The notes under the pieces are model-generated. The model was not told the origin of the DNA. It ran no database searches and saw only the letters and a list, made by a program, of their open reading frames with translations. Source: Lacicoccus alkaliphilus DSM 16010 (GTDB lineage: Bacteria > Bacillota > Bacilli > Staphylococcales > Salinicoccaceae). From it: 64,000 nucleotides of DNA. A program made the translations under genes and the position numbers. Positions 15,976 through 24,673 of the stretch are shown in pieces (positions within the stretch are counted from its first letter, which is position 1; every line of letters starts with the position of its first letter). The DNA lies in the NCBI RefSeq assembly GCF_900142805.1, contig NZ_FRCF01000013.1, positions 1 through 64,000 on the forward strand, read 5' to 3'.

Positions 15976-16836
15976 CTAATTTGAAAGCACTTTCATTTCA
16001 TCGGTTAAAAATTGGTCGACCAGTTCCAGGAAACGTTCGGCTTTCTCGATCTGCGCCCAGTGTCCGCACTCCTTCAAAATGACGAGTTCCGCATTCGGAA
16101 TATGCTTCAGCAGGTCAAGACTGCCCTCCACCGGTACGAACTGATCTTCATAACCATGGATCATCAGCGTCTTCTGCTTGATGCGTCTCAATGCACTTGG
16201 CGGAATCAGCAATTCCATCGGGTTGTCCGGGAATAATGTCGGATACAGTTCCTCCATGCCCGAACGCATGAGATTCTCATATCGTGTCTGGATGATGCTC
16301 TCAAGGTCATCACCGAGTACAGTCTCATCGTATACGAACCATTTGATCAGGTTGCGCAGTGATTCGATCGTAGGATCATTGAAGAATCCCTTCATTCTTA
16401 TGATTTCAGGTGTCGGACCCGGGGTCTTGCCGCCGCCGCTGCCCATGAGCACCAATTTGTCGAATTTGGTTTCGTCGTACATGATCGCATGCATCGAAAT
16501 GACGCCGCCCATCGAGTTGCCCACAAGATGAGCCTTTTCAATATTATGATGTTCCATGATTCCGAGAACCTGTTTGACACGCAATGTCGTCCACTGCCAA
16601 AATGTCAAATCCGTATTTTCCGGTATTTCAGTGTTTCCGAAACCAACGAAATCCGGTGCAAAGACTTCGTACTTTTCCCCCATGACTTCAAGCACCTTTT
16701 TCCAGTTTGAAAGTCCGTTCGCCCCCGGTCCTGAGCCGTGCAGGAAGAACACTGCCTCATCCTGTCCTTCGCCGCCGTGGGCATATACCGTGTTGAATCC
16801 TTCTGTCTGTAAATTCTTAACTTCAAAAGTTGCCAA
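15976..16836 (-). CDS. Meta-cleavage product hydrolase (alpha/beta hydrolase, BphD/HsaD/DmpD family)
   Basis: 286 residues with the C-C bond hydrolase hallmarks: the HGSGPGA loop (33-39), nucleophile Ser108 in GNSMGG, Asp231 in HGYEDQFVP and His259 in CGHWAQIE. It hydrolyses the ring-fission product into a 2-hydroxypentadienoate and a carboxylic acid. It is the first gene of the aromatic operon. The start codon is TTG at 16836, behind GGGGGAT. The gene reads away from the regulator at 17007. Confidence 0.9.
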   Translation of the reverse strand: MATFEVKNLQTEGFNTVYAHGGEGQDEAVFFLHGSGPGANGLSNWKKVLEVMGEKYEVFAPDFVGFGNTEIPENTDLTFWQWTTLRVKQVLGIMEHHNIEKAHLVGNSMGGVISMHAIMYDETKFDKLVLMGSGGGKTPGPTPEIIRMKGFFNDPTIESLRNLIKWFVYDETVLGDDLESIIQTRYENLMRSGMEELYPTLFPDNPMELLIPPSALRRIKQKTLMIHGYEDQFVPVEGSLDLLKHIPNAELVILKECGHWAQIEKAERFLELVDQFLTDEMKVLSN

Positions 16837-16897
16837 TTTTTGTATCCCCCTTTGTTATTCTGCTACACTCTCATAGTAACGGATAGGATTTTTAAAT

Positions 16898-16941
16898 ATA
16901 ATATCGATTTTTATCGTAATTTATCGAATTCTCAGTATAAT
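16898..16941. promoter_or_regulatory. Divergent promoter region with 10-base direct repeats, aromatic operon/regulator
   Basis: A plus-strand TATAAT (16936-16941) faces the regulator gene, and a minus-strand TATTAT (16898-16903) faces the hydrolase gene. Neither has a good -35 box. Between them are direct repeats TTATCG (16911-16916) and TTATCG (16921-16926), ten bases apart, that is one helical turn, plus an ATCGAT just upstream. This arrangement fits binding by a regulator that activates both directions. Confidence 0.5.
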
Positions 16942-17006
16942 TTATTGAAAATTCAAACACCGCTCTTTATTATGGGCTATATAACACTTTTATGGGAGGT
17001 CAATCC

Positions 17007-18803
17007 ATGACCCTGTTTCAACCAGGTAAATTACAAGCCAACGACCTTGTCGTCACTTCAGCCACGTTCGGATTGATGAGGAAAGTACTGATAGAATATC
17101 TCGGACAGGAGAAAGCTAAACGCTTCCTGCTGCGTTTCGGGAAGGACCTTGGGATTGAGAAGGCGAAAGAAATGCTCTCCGGCCCCAAAGATCTGGAGAC
17201 ACTGGTCGAGGAGATCCGAGACCTCCATGTAGGGCTCGGTCATGTAGCGGATATAGAACGCAGGGGCACACTCACCTATGAAAATAACTTTGTGCAGTTT
17301 GAGGACTTGGGCGGTGTCTGGCGTGATTCATTCGAAGTCGGCATGCAGCTCGAAAGTTTCGGCATGTCCGATGAATGTTCCTGTTACATACTCAGCGGCT
17401 TCGCCAGCGGTATGATGACGACATTCTGCGGAGAAGAGATCTTCGTCAAAGAAGTGACATGCTGCGCACGAGGCGATGCGGAATGCGCATTCGAAGTGAA
17501 CACAAGAAGCGACTGGGAAGCGCTGCACGGGGAAACTTTACCGATCTACGATGATCAAAAGTTCGTGGATGAACTTGAAGGCACTTATGATCAACTCCTG
17601 GAGAAGACCAGGCTGCTCGACAAAGTGTCCGATTTCCACAGCCGCATCACTGAAAGTATAGCGAAGCAGAAAGGCCTGCCCCAGCTGCTGAAGACAGTCG
17701 CAGATCTTCTGACGATCACCAGTATCATCACGGATGCGGAGGGTAATATACTTTTCCAGGAAGGCAGTGTCCCCTCCCCGGAGGAAGTGAAGCAGATTTT
17801 CCAAAGTGGGCAGTTCGGCGGCCATGACACCGATGCGCACAGATTGGAAAGCGGTTACATCATGACGGCGCCCATCCTGCTCAACGAACGTATCGAGGGA
17901 TACTGCGGTTTCATTTATGTGGATGCAGAGGAAATCCCGTGCAATGACCATCTTTATCTGGAGCGCCTGGCTGTGGCGACGAGCCTCTTTTTCCTCAATG
18001 AAAAAGTGAGCTTTGAGACGACCGAACGGTTGAAGATCAACTTTCTCGACCGCATGGTGTACAGACAGTTTGAAAACAGCGCCGAACTTGCCCTGCATGC
18101 CAGCTATCTGAAGCCGAAAATCCTGCCGCCGTTCCATACGATTTCAATCAAACCGATCCATTCAAGCAGGCCCGACGCCCTGACGGACCATTACCAGATC
18201 CTCATCTCGATCGCAAAATCATTGAAGTTATATAATCTGAATGGTCTGCTCACCCAAAAGGATGACAATATACTCCTCTTCCTGTACGACTTTGAAGATG
18301 ACGCACGCACCTTCAATATGCTGCAATCCATCATGGATCAATTGTCGAAGAAACTCCCGCCCTTCCGTTTCAAGGCGGGCGTCAGTAAGAAGTTCACTGA
18401 ACTGGATCAGTTTTCCGCAAGCGTCACAGAAGCGGAGCAGGCAGCCAACTTCCCTAAAGACTCGACCTTCATCCATCATGAGGACCTGGGGATCTTGAGC
18501 ACACTGCTTGAAAATATTGACCCTGAAGTGATCGTCGGCGTTGCAAGGCAGGAGTTGAAGTCCTTGATTGAACCCGGTGATAAAAACGAAGAACTCCTCC
18601 ACACATTGTATGTATTCCTTAAAAACAACCAGAAGCTTGAAAAGACTGTACAGGACCTTTCCTTGTCCATCGGCGGCATCAAATACCGCATCGGCAAGAT
18701 TGAAAAGATACTCGAAAAGGATTTCAAGGATGCGGCAACGACCGCACACCTGCTGCTGATGCTGGAGACATTGATACTGACAGGAAATATATCGTTTGAA
18801 TGA
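17007..18803 (+). CDS. Aromatic-responsive regulator: XylR N-terminal + V4R sensor fused to PucR-type HTH
   Basis: 598 residues from the ATG at 17007, chosen because GGGAGGT ends 6 bases upstream. Residues about 5-105 match the XylR_N aromatic-binding domain, and 115-180 match a V4R domain with the Cys-rich run CSCYILSGF and later EVTCCARGDAECAF. A variable middle follows. The last 70 residues (LSIGGIKYRIGKIEKIL) form the PucR/CdaR-type helix-turn-helix. In proteobacterial XylR and DmpR the same sensor is fused to a sigma54 AAA+ domain. Here it has a SigA-type activator module instead. It is divergent from the meta-cleavage operon and is the obvious candidate activator. Confidence 0.85.
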   Translation: MTLFQPGKLQANDLVVTSATFGLMRKVLIEYLGQEKAKRFLLRFGKDLGIEKAKEMLSGPKDLETLVEEIRDLHVGLGHVADIERRGTLTYENNFVQFEDLGGVWRDSFEVGMQLESFGMSDECSCYILSGFASGMMTTFCGEEIFVKEVTCCARGDAECAFEVNTRSDWEALHGETLPIYDDQKFVDELEGTYDQLLEKTRLLDKVSDFHSRITESIAKQKGLPQLLKTVADLLTITSIITDAEGNILFQEGSVPSPEEVKQIFQSGQFGGHDTDAHRLESGYIMTAPILLNERIEGYCGFIYVDAEEIPCNDHLYLERLAVATSLFFLNEKVSFETTERLKINFLDRMVYRQFENSAELALHASYLKPKILPPFHTISIKPIHSSRPDALTDHYQILISIAKSLKLYNLNGLLTQKDDNILLFLYDFEDDARTFNMLQSIMDQLSKKLPPFRFKAGVSKKFTELDQFSASVTEAEQAANFPKDSTFIHHEDLGILSTLLENIDPEVIVGVARQELKSLIEPGDKNEELLHTLYVFLKNNQKLEKTVQDLSLSIGGIKYRIGKIEKILEKDFKDAATTAHLLLMLETLILTGNISFE

Positions 18804-18804
18804 G

Positions 18805-18844
18805 AAATCCCGTGAGTCCCCTTGGATGAGGACTCACGGGATTT
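18805..18844. terminator. Bidirectional terminator between the regulator and rocB-like gene
   Basis: Arms AAATCCCGTGAGTCC (18805-18819) and GGACTCACGGGATTT (18830-18844) are perfectly complementary. The hairpin overlaps the stop codon region of the convergent minus-strand gene. Confidence 0.85.
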
Positions 18845-20516
18845 ATTCACTCTCCAGCACATGTCTGATGACCCTGTTGGTCAGGTTCGGCACCATCTCC
18901 AGCGAGTATGTCATCTCCATCCGCTCAAGCCGCTTGTGGCCGTCCATGCCATAAGGGCCGATGTTGATGACGGGGATGTTCAAGTCTGCAACATCCTGGT
19001 ACTCGACGGACAGCTTCTTCCCCCATGACGGCGTATTGCGGATCATGTCATCGATTTCCGGCATGTCGTCACTCATCGCAACAAAACTCATATCCGATAT
19101 GTGCGGGAAGAAATTCTTCGCCACGATCGGATGTTCATACTCCGGCTGCACCGCTTCTATCGCTTTGTCCAGTGCATCAAGCAGTGTGCGTTCATTTTCA
19201 TCCTCACCTTTGAGCGCAACCCGCGGGGAATAAAGTGAGGAATAGAATACGATGATCGCAGGCCTCTTGTCCGGCATGAATTGCCATGCCTCTTCGACGA
19301 CACGTGCCGCTAGCATGCGTGAATCGAGGCTCTCATCCTGTTCAAGCTTCTCCTTGAATGCATTCATGTGCTGTACGTAAACCTCACCATGCGTTTCCTT
19401 GAGCAGCTCTTCCATCTCATCATATGTATAGACCCTCGGTTCCCACTGGATTGTATTTTCCTGACCATCACTGATTCCATTATATTTCCGATACCGTGCT
19501 TCGAAGGTATCGAGTGCATTGCGGAAGGCAATATGCGCTTGTTCCTTCAACAGCTCCAGCACTTTCTCCGGCGACCATGAATGGACGAAAAAGTTATAGT
19601 ACACGTAGGCGGACAGCGCCGTCTGAACGGTATAGTTCGGCTTCAGATCGGTCTGTTTCAGCGACACCGGCGGCAATGTCGCCTCCCCGAACGCCATATC
19701 GGAAAGTCCCGGATTGTAACTGATCTGGCGTGTGAGTTCGGCTGCGATGAAATTCGGGTCAAGTCCGTCGAATGCCGAACCGACATGCGTCTCTTCACCT
19801 GTGATGAAGAAGGAAGGGAGCAGCTTCCCGACCGTGCCCTTATATATGTAGCGGTTCTCATCCCCCGCATAGGCCGGAGCGACGAAGTCGGCATTGATGG
19901 CAGCGACGTAATCGAATCCTTCTTCTGCCTGCCAGCGCTTCAACGTCTTCAGGGCTGAAAGGATGCCGTGCGAGCCGTCCTCCTCATCACACTCCACAAT
20001 CAGGACAAGATTGCCTTCAAGCAGCTCGGGATTCGATGCATAATGGCTGAGCAGGTAGAGGTTGCTTGCCACCCCGCTCTTCATGTCCAAAACACCCCGG
20101 CCGAACATCCAGTCATCCGATGCCGCCTGGGTCTGGACCGTTTCAGGGAGTGGTTCACTTTTCAGGTGGGCTTTCCACTCATCGGGTTTGAAGGCCAGCT
20201 CCTGATGCACACCGAAGTCCTCCACACCGACCGTATCCATGTGCCCCATCAGCACCACCGTACGGTTGCTGTTCCCTTTTGTCCCTTTGACATACGCCAT
20301 GACATTGTACCGTTCCCGTTCATCATTGACCGTCGGCTCCATGACGAGTTGTGACGGGTTCGCTTCAAAATATGGGTGGGACTTAAGCATGTCGTGGACA
20401 GTTTCAGCAAGTGCCCTCTCCCCTTCCGTATTGACTTCACTTCTGATGCCGACGAGCTTTTTAGTGATTGCGAGTATTTCATCGCGGCACTCGAGTTTTT
20501 CCATTTCACCTTCCAT
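18843..20516 (-). CDS. M20 family peptidase, RocB-like
   Basis: 557 residues, the length of RocB-type M20 peptidases, which are longer than usual M20 enzymes. Metal ligands appear in GHMDTVG (His92, Asp94), GRGVLDMKSG (Asp144) and ECDEEDG (about 175-181). Bacillus RocB is encoded with arginine utilisation genes, but its reaction is unproven. Here it stands alone, so the substrate is unknown. AAAGGAG sits 8 bases before ATG 20516. A minus-strand extended -10 lies upstream. Confidence 0.85.
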   Translation of the reverse strand: MEGEMEKLECRDEILAITKKLVGIRSEVNTEGERALAETVHDMLKSHPYFEANPSQLVMEPTVNDERERYNVMAYVKGTKGNSNRTVVLMGHMDTVGVEDFGVHQELAFKPDEWKAHLKSEPLPETVQTQAASDDWMFGRGVLDMKSGVASNLYLLSHYASNPELLEGNLVLIVECDEEDGSHGILSALKTLKRWQAEEGFDYVAAINADFVAPAYAGDENRYIYKGTVGKLLPSFFITGEETHVGSAFDGLDPNFIAAELTRQISYNPGLSDMAFGEATLPPVSLKQTDLKPNYTVQTALSAYVYYNFFVHSWSPEKVLELLKEQAHIAFRNALDTFEARYRKYNGISDGQENTIQWEPRVYTYDEMEELLKETHGEVYVQHMNAFKEKLEQDESLDSRMLAARVVEEAWQFMPDKRPAIIVFYSSLYSPRVALKGEDENERTLLDALDKAIEAVQPEYEHPIVAKNFFPHISDMSFVAMSDDMPEIDDMIRNTPSWGKKLSVEYQDVADLNIPVINIGPYGMDGHKRLERMEMTYSLEMVPNLTNRVIRHVLESE

Positions 20517-20562
20517 ATGTACGTCTCCTTTTATAGGGTTCCTCGTTCATCCCTTAAGTAAG

Positions 20563-20571
20563 ATTATATCA
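20563..20571 (-). promoter_or_regulatory. Extended -10 promoter of the RocB-like gene
   Basis: On the minus strand TGATATAAT matches the extended TGn TATAAT box. It ends about 47 bases before the start codon. No good -35 was found. Confidence 0.5.
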
Positions 20572-20637
20572 ATATGTCCATCCGGCTGCACCGGTGAAAC
20601 CCCCTTCCAAGCCAGATTACAGGGTGAATTTGATACT

Positions 20638-20664
20638 GAAAAAGCACCGGCATCATGCCGGTGC
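20638..20664 (-). terminator. Terminator of the FMN glutamate synthase-like gene
   Basis: Stem GCACCGGCAT (20644-20653) pairs with ATGCCGGTGC (20655-20664). On the minus strand it is followed by a T run. Confidence 0.8.
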
Positions 20665-20675
20665 AATGGCACTGC

Positions 20676-22271
20676 CTATTCACTATTTTCATCCGGCTGC
20701 ACCCGTTTCAGCATGTTATCCACTGCAGCGATGCGTCCCTGATTGTCTTTATAAATAAGATGTCTGCGTTCAATTTTAGTCGGTGAATCCACACCGGCAG
20801 CTGCCGCCACATTGAACAGTCCCGAACGCAGTGAATTGACGTAGTTGGTGACCCGGTAGAGTTTTTCATCAACGATGAGGCCCTCCTGCAGATTATCATC
20901 CGTCGTCGCCACACCGACCGGGCATGTATTCGTATGGCAGACCTCAGCCATGATGCATCCGACGCTGAACATGAACCCGCGTGCGATGTTGATGAGGTCT
21001 GCACCCATCCCGAGTGCGACGGCCGCTTTGTCCGGGGTGATCAGTTTACCTGAGGCGATCAGTTTCACGCGGTTCCTGACCCCGTATTCACGGAGCAGCT
21101 CATCGACGATGGGCAGCGCAGTCATGATCGGCAGGCCGACCGAATCCGCAAGCTCCTGATATGTCGCTCCCGTGCCGCCTTCCCCGCCGTCTATCGTGAT
21201 GAAATCAGGGCCTTTACCCGATTCCTTCATGATCTGCACCATCTCCTCAACACTTTCGATATCGCCGACGACGATCTTCATCCCCACCGGCTTGCCGCCC
21301 ACTTCACGCAGTTCTTCGATGAAATCGAACAGCTTCGGGAAGGTATCATAGTCGACGAAGCGGTTCGGGCTGTTGACCGTCTTACCGGGTTCAATCAACC
21401 GAATCCTCGCGATCTCTTCGGTGACTTTCCGGCCTTCAAGGTGACCGCCCCGGGTCTTCGCTCCCTGGGCAAGCTTGATTTCAAATGCTTTCACTTGCGG
21501 CATTTCCGCTTTTTCCCTGAATGCGTCCCATGAAAATTCACCCGCCGGTGTCCGGACGCCGAACAGCCCCGGCCCAATCTGCATCATGAGGTCCGCATTG
21601 CCGGCCAGGTGATGGTCGGATATCCCGCCTTCACCGGTGTTCATCCATGTGCCCCCGGCAAGCGCAAGTCCTTTTGAGAGCGCCCTGATCGCCCGTTCCC
21701 CGAGCGCACCGTAACTCATCCCCGACATGCCGACCTGCCCTTTCAGGCGGAACGGCTGCCGGCACGTACCCTCACCGAGGACGATGGCATCTTCATCCTG
21801 CAGGAAATATGGGTCCTCCTGCGTCTCTTCACGATGCTCCTTACGGGAAAACAGTCCCTCATTGTCGACGATGTACTTATAAGTGTTCGTCTTCTCAATA
21901 TTATCAACCCTCATTTCCTCTAAAAGTTTCGGGAAAAGACTGTTCCTTATGAAAAAGCCCTCTTCTTCAAAGACCCTGTCAGAGCCGAAGCCCACCAGCC
22001 GTTCATTGTATTTCCCGGCTTTGACCACATGCTGGAATTCGAGTCTTGAAAACGGCTCCCCTTCATTGTCTTCCGCGAACAGGTACTGCCTCAGTTCAGG
22101 GCCGACATGTTCCGATATATACCTCACCCGTCCGAGCAGCGGGAAATTCCTGAGGATCGCATGCTGTTTCTGACGGTCGTCTTTCTGATACATATATGCC
22201 ATATAGGCAAGCGGTGCCGCGATCGACGTCGTCATGATCGCCGACGGCAGATGCTTCGTGATTTTTCCCAT
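20676..22271 (-). CDS. FMN-binding glutamate synthase family protein (GltB central/FMN domains only, YerD-like)
   Basis: 531 residues. The protein has an N-terminal membrane-associated stretch, then the glutamate synthase FMN/barrel domain. Visible parts are GMSGMSYGALGERAIRALSKG, the ITIDGGEGGTGATY flavin loop and the Cys-rich CIMAEVCHTNTCPVGVAT, which in GltB ligates an iron-sulfur cluster. It lacks the amidotransferase domain, so it cannot be a full glutamate synthase. The ATG at 22271 fits AAAGGGTGG; a GTG at 22280 lies inside that site. It is 25 bases after the NAD(P)-binding gene and probably in its operon. Confidence 0.85.
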   Translation of the reverse strand: MGKITKHLPSAIMTTSIAAPLAYMAYMYQKDDRQKQHAILRNFPLLGRVRYISEHVGPELRQYLFAEDNEGEPFSRLEFQHVVKAGKYNERLVGFGSDRVFEEEGFFIRNSLFPKLLEEMRVDNIEKTNTYKYIVDNEGLFSRKEHREETQEDPYFLQDEDAIVLGEGTCRQPFRLKGQVGMSGMSYGALGERAIRALSKGLALAGGTWMNTGEGGISDHHLAGNADLMMQIGPGLFGVRTPAGEFSWDAFREKAEMPQVKAFEIKLAQGAKTRGGHLEGRKVTEEIARIRLIEPGKTVNSPNRFVDYDTFPKLFDFIEELREVGGKPVGMKIVVGDIESVEEMVQIMKESGKGPDFITIDGGEGGTGATYQELADSVGLPIMTALPIVDELLREYGVRNRVKLIASGKLITPDKAAVALGMGADLINIARGFMFSVGCIMAEVCHTNTCPVGVATTDDNLQEGLIVDEKLYRVTNYVNSLRSGLFNVAAAAGVDSPTKIERRHLIYKDNQGRIAAVDNMLKRVQPDENSE

Positions 22272-22296
22272 ATGAACCACCCTTTCATTTTAATTG

Positions 22297-22920
22297 TCAT
22301 AAAGAATCCAAAGCCTCTTTGATGTATGAATCTCCAGAGACCATGCCGAATGACTGCTTGAATGTATTCGCATTTTCCAATGCTTCCACCAGGACTGCAG
22401 CCACATCTTCAAAAGGTATTTCATCATTCCCTTCACCCGCCGAATCTGCCAGATTGATCTTCCCATACCCCGGTTTGCCGACCCGCTTCACCGACCGGAT
22501 GATCGTATAGGAAAAACCGCTCGACTCAATCCATTTTTCCGGCTCATCCTTACCGCCTGTTTTCTTCGACTCATCGGATTCATCCAGCCGGACCGGGCTC
22601 AGGTAGACGATGCGTTCGATTCCGTTCGATTCCGCTTCTTCCAGTGACCTGACCACTTCTTCCGCATCGATCAGAGCATCCTGGCTCCCCCCCGACCCGG
22701 GGCTTGCCCCTGCAATATAGATGATGGCATCCACACCGGCGAGCGCGCGCTTAAAACTCCCATCCTCCGACATGATGACGTCAACTGCACCCAGCTGCTC
22801 CAACATCTCCGCCCTGTTCTCAGCCTCGACGATCGTCACCGCTTCATGCCCTTTTTCATCCAGCTGCTTTAAAATGTATTCACCGAGTGTCTCACTGCCG
22901 CCATAAACGAATACTTTCAT
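22297..22920 (-). CDS. NAD(P)-binding protein, atypical SDR/NmrA-like
   Basis: 207 residues with a Rossmann start MKVFVYGGSETLGEYI, a degenerate form of the usual GxxGxxG. An acidic strand follows and then the SGFSYTIIRS segment seen in YhfK/YwnB-type proteins. It has no catalytic Tyr-Lys pair that I recognise. ATG 22920 has AGGGGGGATAAG ahead of it. It is transcribed with the FMN glutamate synthase-like gene. A SigB-like promoter lies immediately upstream. A second family member is at 62675-63349. Confidence 0.75.
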   Translation of the reverse strand: MKVFVYGGSETLGEYILKQLDEKGHEAVTIVEAENRAEMLEQLGAVDVIMSEDGSFKRALAGVDAIIYIAGASPGSGGSQDALIDAEEVVRSLEEAESNGIERIVYLSPVRLDESDESKKTGGKDEPEKWIESSGFSYTIIRSVKRVGKPGYGKINLADSAGEGNDEIPFEDVAAVLVEALENANTFKQSFGMVSGDSYIKEALDSL

Positions 22921-22950
22921 CTTATCCCCCCTGACTTGTTTATTCTTCAA

Positions 22951-22975
22951 CTTCCCCATTCAGAGCAGCCGAAAC
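22951..22975 (-). promoter_or_regulatory. Possible SigB promoter of the NAD(P)-binding operon
   Basis: On the minus strand GTTTCG (22970-22975), 13 bases, then GGGAAG (22951-22956), resembles the SigB GTTT-N13-GGGTAA pattern with two or three deviations. The -10 is about 30 bases from the start codon. Confidence 0.4.
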
Positions 22976-23048
22976 ACCCGATTCCATCTATATGTTACAG
23001 GTAAGATTTAAATAGAAATCAAGATGGAGGCTTTTGAACATACAACAG

Positions 23049-23090
23049 AAATAAGCGCAGCACTTATTCGAGCATGTGCTGCGCTTATTT
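23049..23090. terminator. Terminator downstream of mmsA
   Basis: Perfect arms AAATAAGCGCAGCAC (23049-23063) and GTGCTGCGCTTATTT (23076-23090) with T runs on both sides. Confidence 0.85.
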
Positions 23091-23110
23091 TTAACTAAAT
23101 CCATTAATTT

Positions 23111-24571
23111 TTAAACCCATTTGGTGGTGACGACTTTTTTACGCGTGTAGAAATTGAGGCCATCTTTTCCATTTGCATGAAGATCTCCGTAGAAGGAATC
23201 TTTCCATCCTGAGAATGGGAACATAGCCATCGGCGCCGGTACACCTATATTGACCCCCAGCATACCTGAATCGATGGTCTCCCTGAATCTACGGACCTTG
23301 CCACCATCTTTAGTGAAGATGCAGGCTCCATTTGCAAATTTTGATTTATTTGCAAGATTAACCGCTTCATCAAGGTCTTTCACTCTTGCGATGGATAAAA
23401 CCGGTGCAAAAATTTCATCCTGCCAGATCTTCATTTCGGAAGTGACATTATCGAAAATCGTAGGACCCACAAAATACCCACTTTCCTTTACTTCTTCATC
23501 ATCTCTTCCATCGCGGACCATTGTAGCGCCTTCCTTCTCACCAGTTTCAACATATTCCAAAGTACGCTCTTTATGTCCTTCACGGATAACCGGCCCGAGG
23601 AAATTGCCTTCCACCTGACCATCGCCGATATTAATCTCATTGGTCTTCTTAGCTAATAACTCAATGAATTCATCAGCTACAGAGTCCTCCACTGCCACTA
23701 CTGAGGCAGCCATGCATCGTTCACCGGCCGAACCAAATGCGGCGTTCATGATTTGTGTCGTCGCATTATCAAGGTTGGCATCATCGAGGACGATGGAATG
23801 GTTTTTGGCGCCCGCCAGAGCCTGTACTCGTTTCAGGTTGGATGTTCCGCGCTTATAAACATACTCTGCTACAGGCTGGGAGCCGACAAATGAAATGGCT
23901 TCAACCTTCTCATGGTCCAGCAAACCGTTCACTACATCATGGGCTCCATGGACGATGTTGAATACCCCTTCAGGCACTCCGGCTTCCTCCAATAATTCAG
24001 CAAGGCGGTTGGCTAATAAAGGGGTACGCTCCGACGGCTTCAAAACAAAAGTATTACCCGTAACGATTGCCATCGGGAACATCCAACAAGGGACCATCAT
24101 TGGAAAGTTGAATGGTGTGATGCCACCGACAACACCAATTGGATAATGGTAAACAGCGCCTTCAAGATCTGTTGCAATCGTAGAAAGCTGCTCGCCCATC
24201 ATGAGGGAAGGTGCACCAGCTGCAAATTCGACATTTTCAATGCCGCGCTGAACTTCCCCGCGTGCTTCAGCTAAGTTTTTACCATTTTCAAGCGTTATGA
24301 TTTCTGCAAGTTCCTCCCAATTTTCCACCAGTAATTGCTGGTATTTGAAGAGGATGCGGGCCCGCCTAGGCACAGCTAAATCCTTCCATGTTTGAAATGC
24401 TTCATCTGCGACCTCGACTGCATAATCCAGGTCTTCCTTGGAAGAGACCGGAACATGAGCAATGACTTCGCCAGTGGCTGGATTGATCACTGGTTCCGTT
24501 TTATCGGTTTTTGCTTCAACCCATTTGCCACCTATATAATTTTTTAAAACTTCTAAAGTTGTCTGTGTCAA
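23111..24571 (-). CDS. mmsA: CoA-acylating (methyl)malonate-semialdehyde dehydrogenase
   Basis: 486 residues, the standard MmsA/IolA length. It has [18 protein letters not shown], the nucleotide site KPSERTP, and catalytic Cys286 in GERCMA. These enzymes convert malonate semialdehyde or methylmalonate semialdehyde to acetyl- or propionyl-CoA with NAD and CoA. The gene just upstream encodes an omega-aminotransferase, so malonate semialdehyde from beta-alanine is a likely substrate (inference). The start is TTG at 24571, behind AGGAGG. Confidence 0.92.
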   Translation of the reverse strand: MTQTTLEVLKNYIGGKWVEAKTDKTEPVINPATGEVIAHVPVSSKEDLDYAVEVADEAFQTWKDLAVPRRARILFKYQQLLVENWEELAEIITLENGKNLAEARGEVQRGIENVEFAAGAPSLMMGEQLSTIATDLEGAVYHYPIGVVGGITPFNFPMMVPCWMFPMAIVTGNTFVLKPSERTPLLANRLAELLEEAGVPEGVFNIVHGAHDVVNGLLDHEKVEAISFVGSQPVAEYVYKRGTSNLKRVQALAGAKNHSIVLDDANLDNATTQIMNAAFGSAGERCMAASVVAVEDSVADEFIELLAKKTNEINIGDGQVEGNFLGPVIREGHKERTLEYVETGEKEGATMVRDGRDDEEVKESGYFVGPTIFDNVTSEMKIWQDEIFAPVLSIARVKDLDEAVNLANKSKFANGACIFTKDGGKVRRFRETIDSGMLGVNIGVPAPMAMFPFSGWKDSFYGDLHANGKDGLNFYTRKKVVTTKWV

Positions 24572-24673
24572 TTTGAGTCCTCCTAGTTTATATGTGTTTA
24601 TTTTGATGCCGCTTCCGTTTAGAGTGTTCCGTTTGCCTCGTGTCAGACCGGTGTTAAATTTTTTTCTTCCCGG

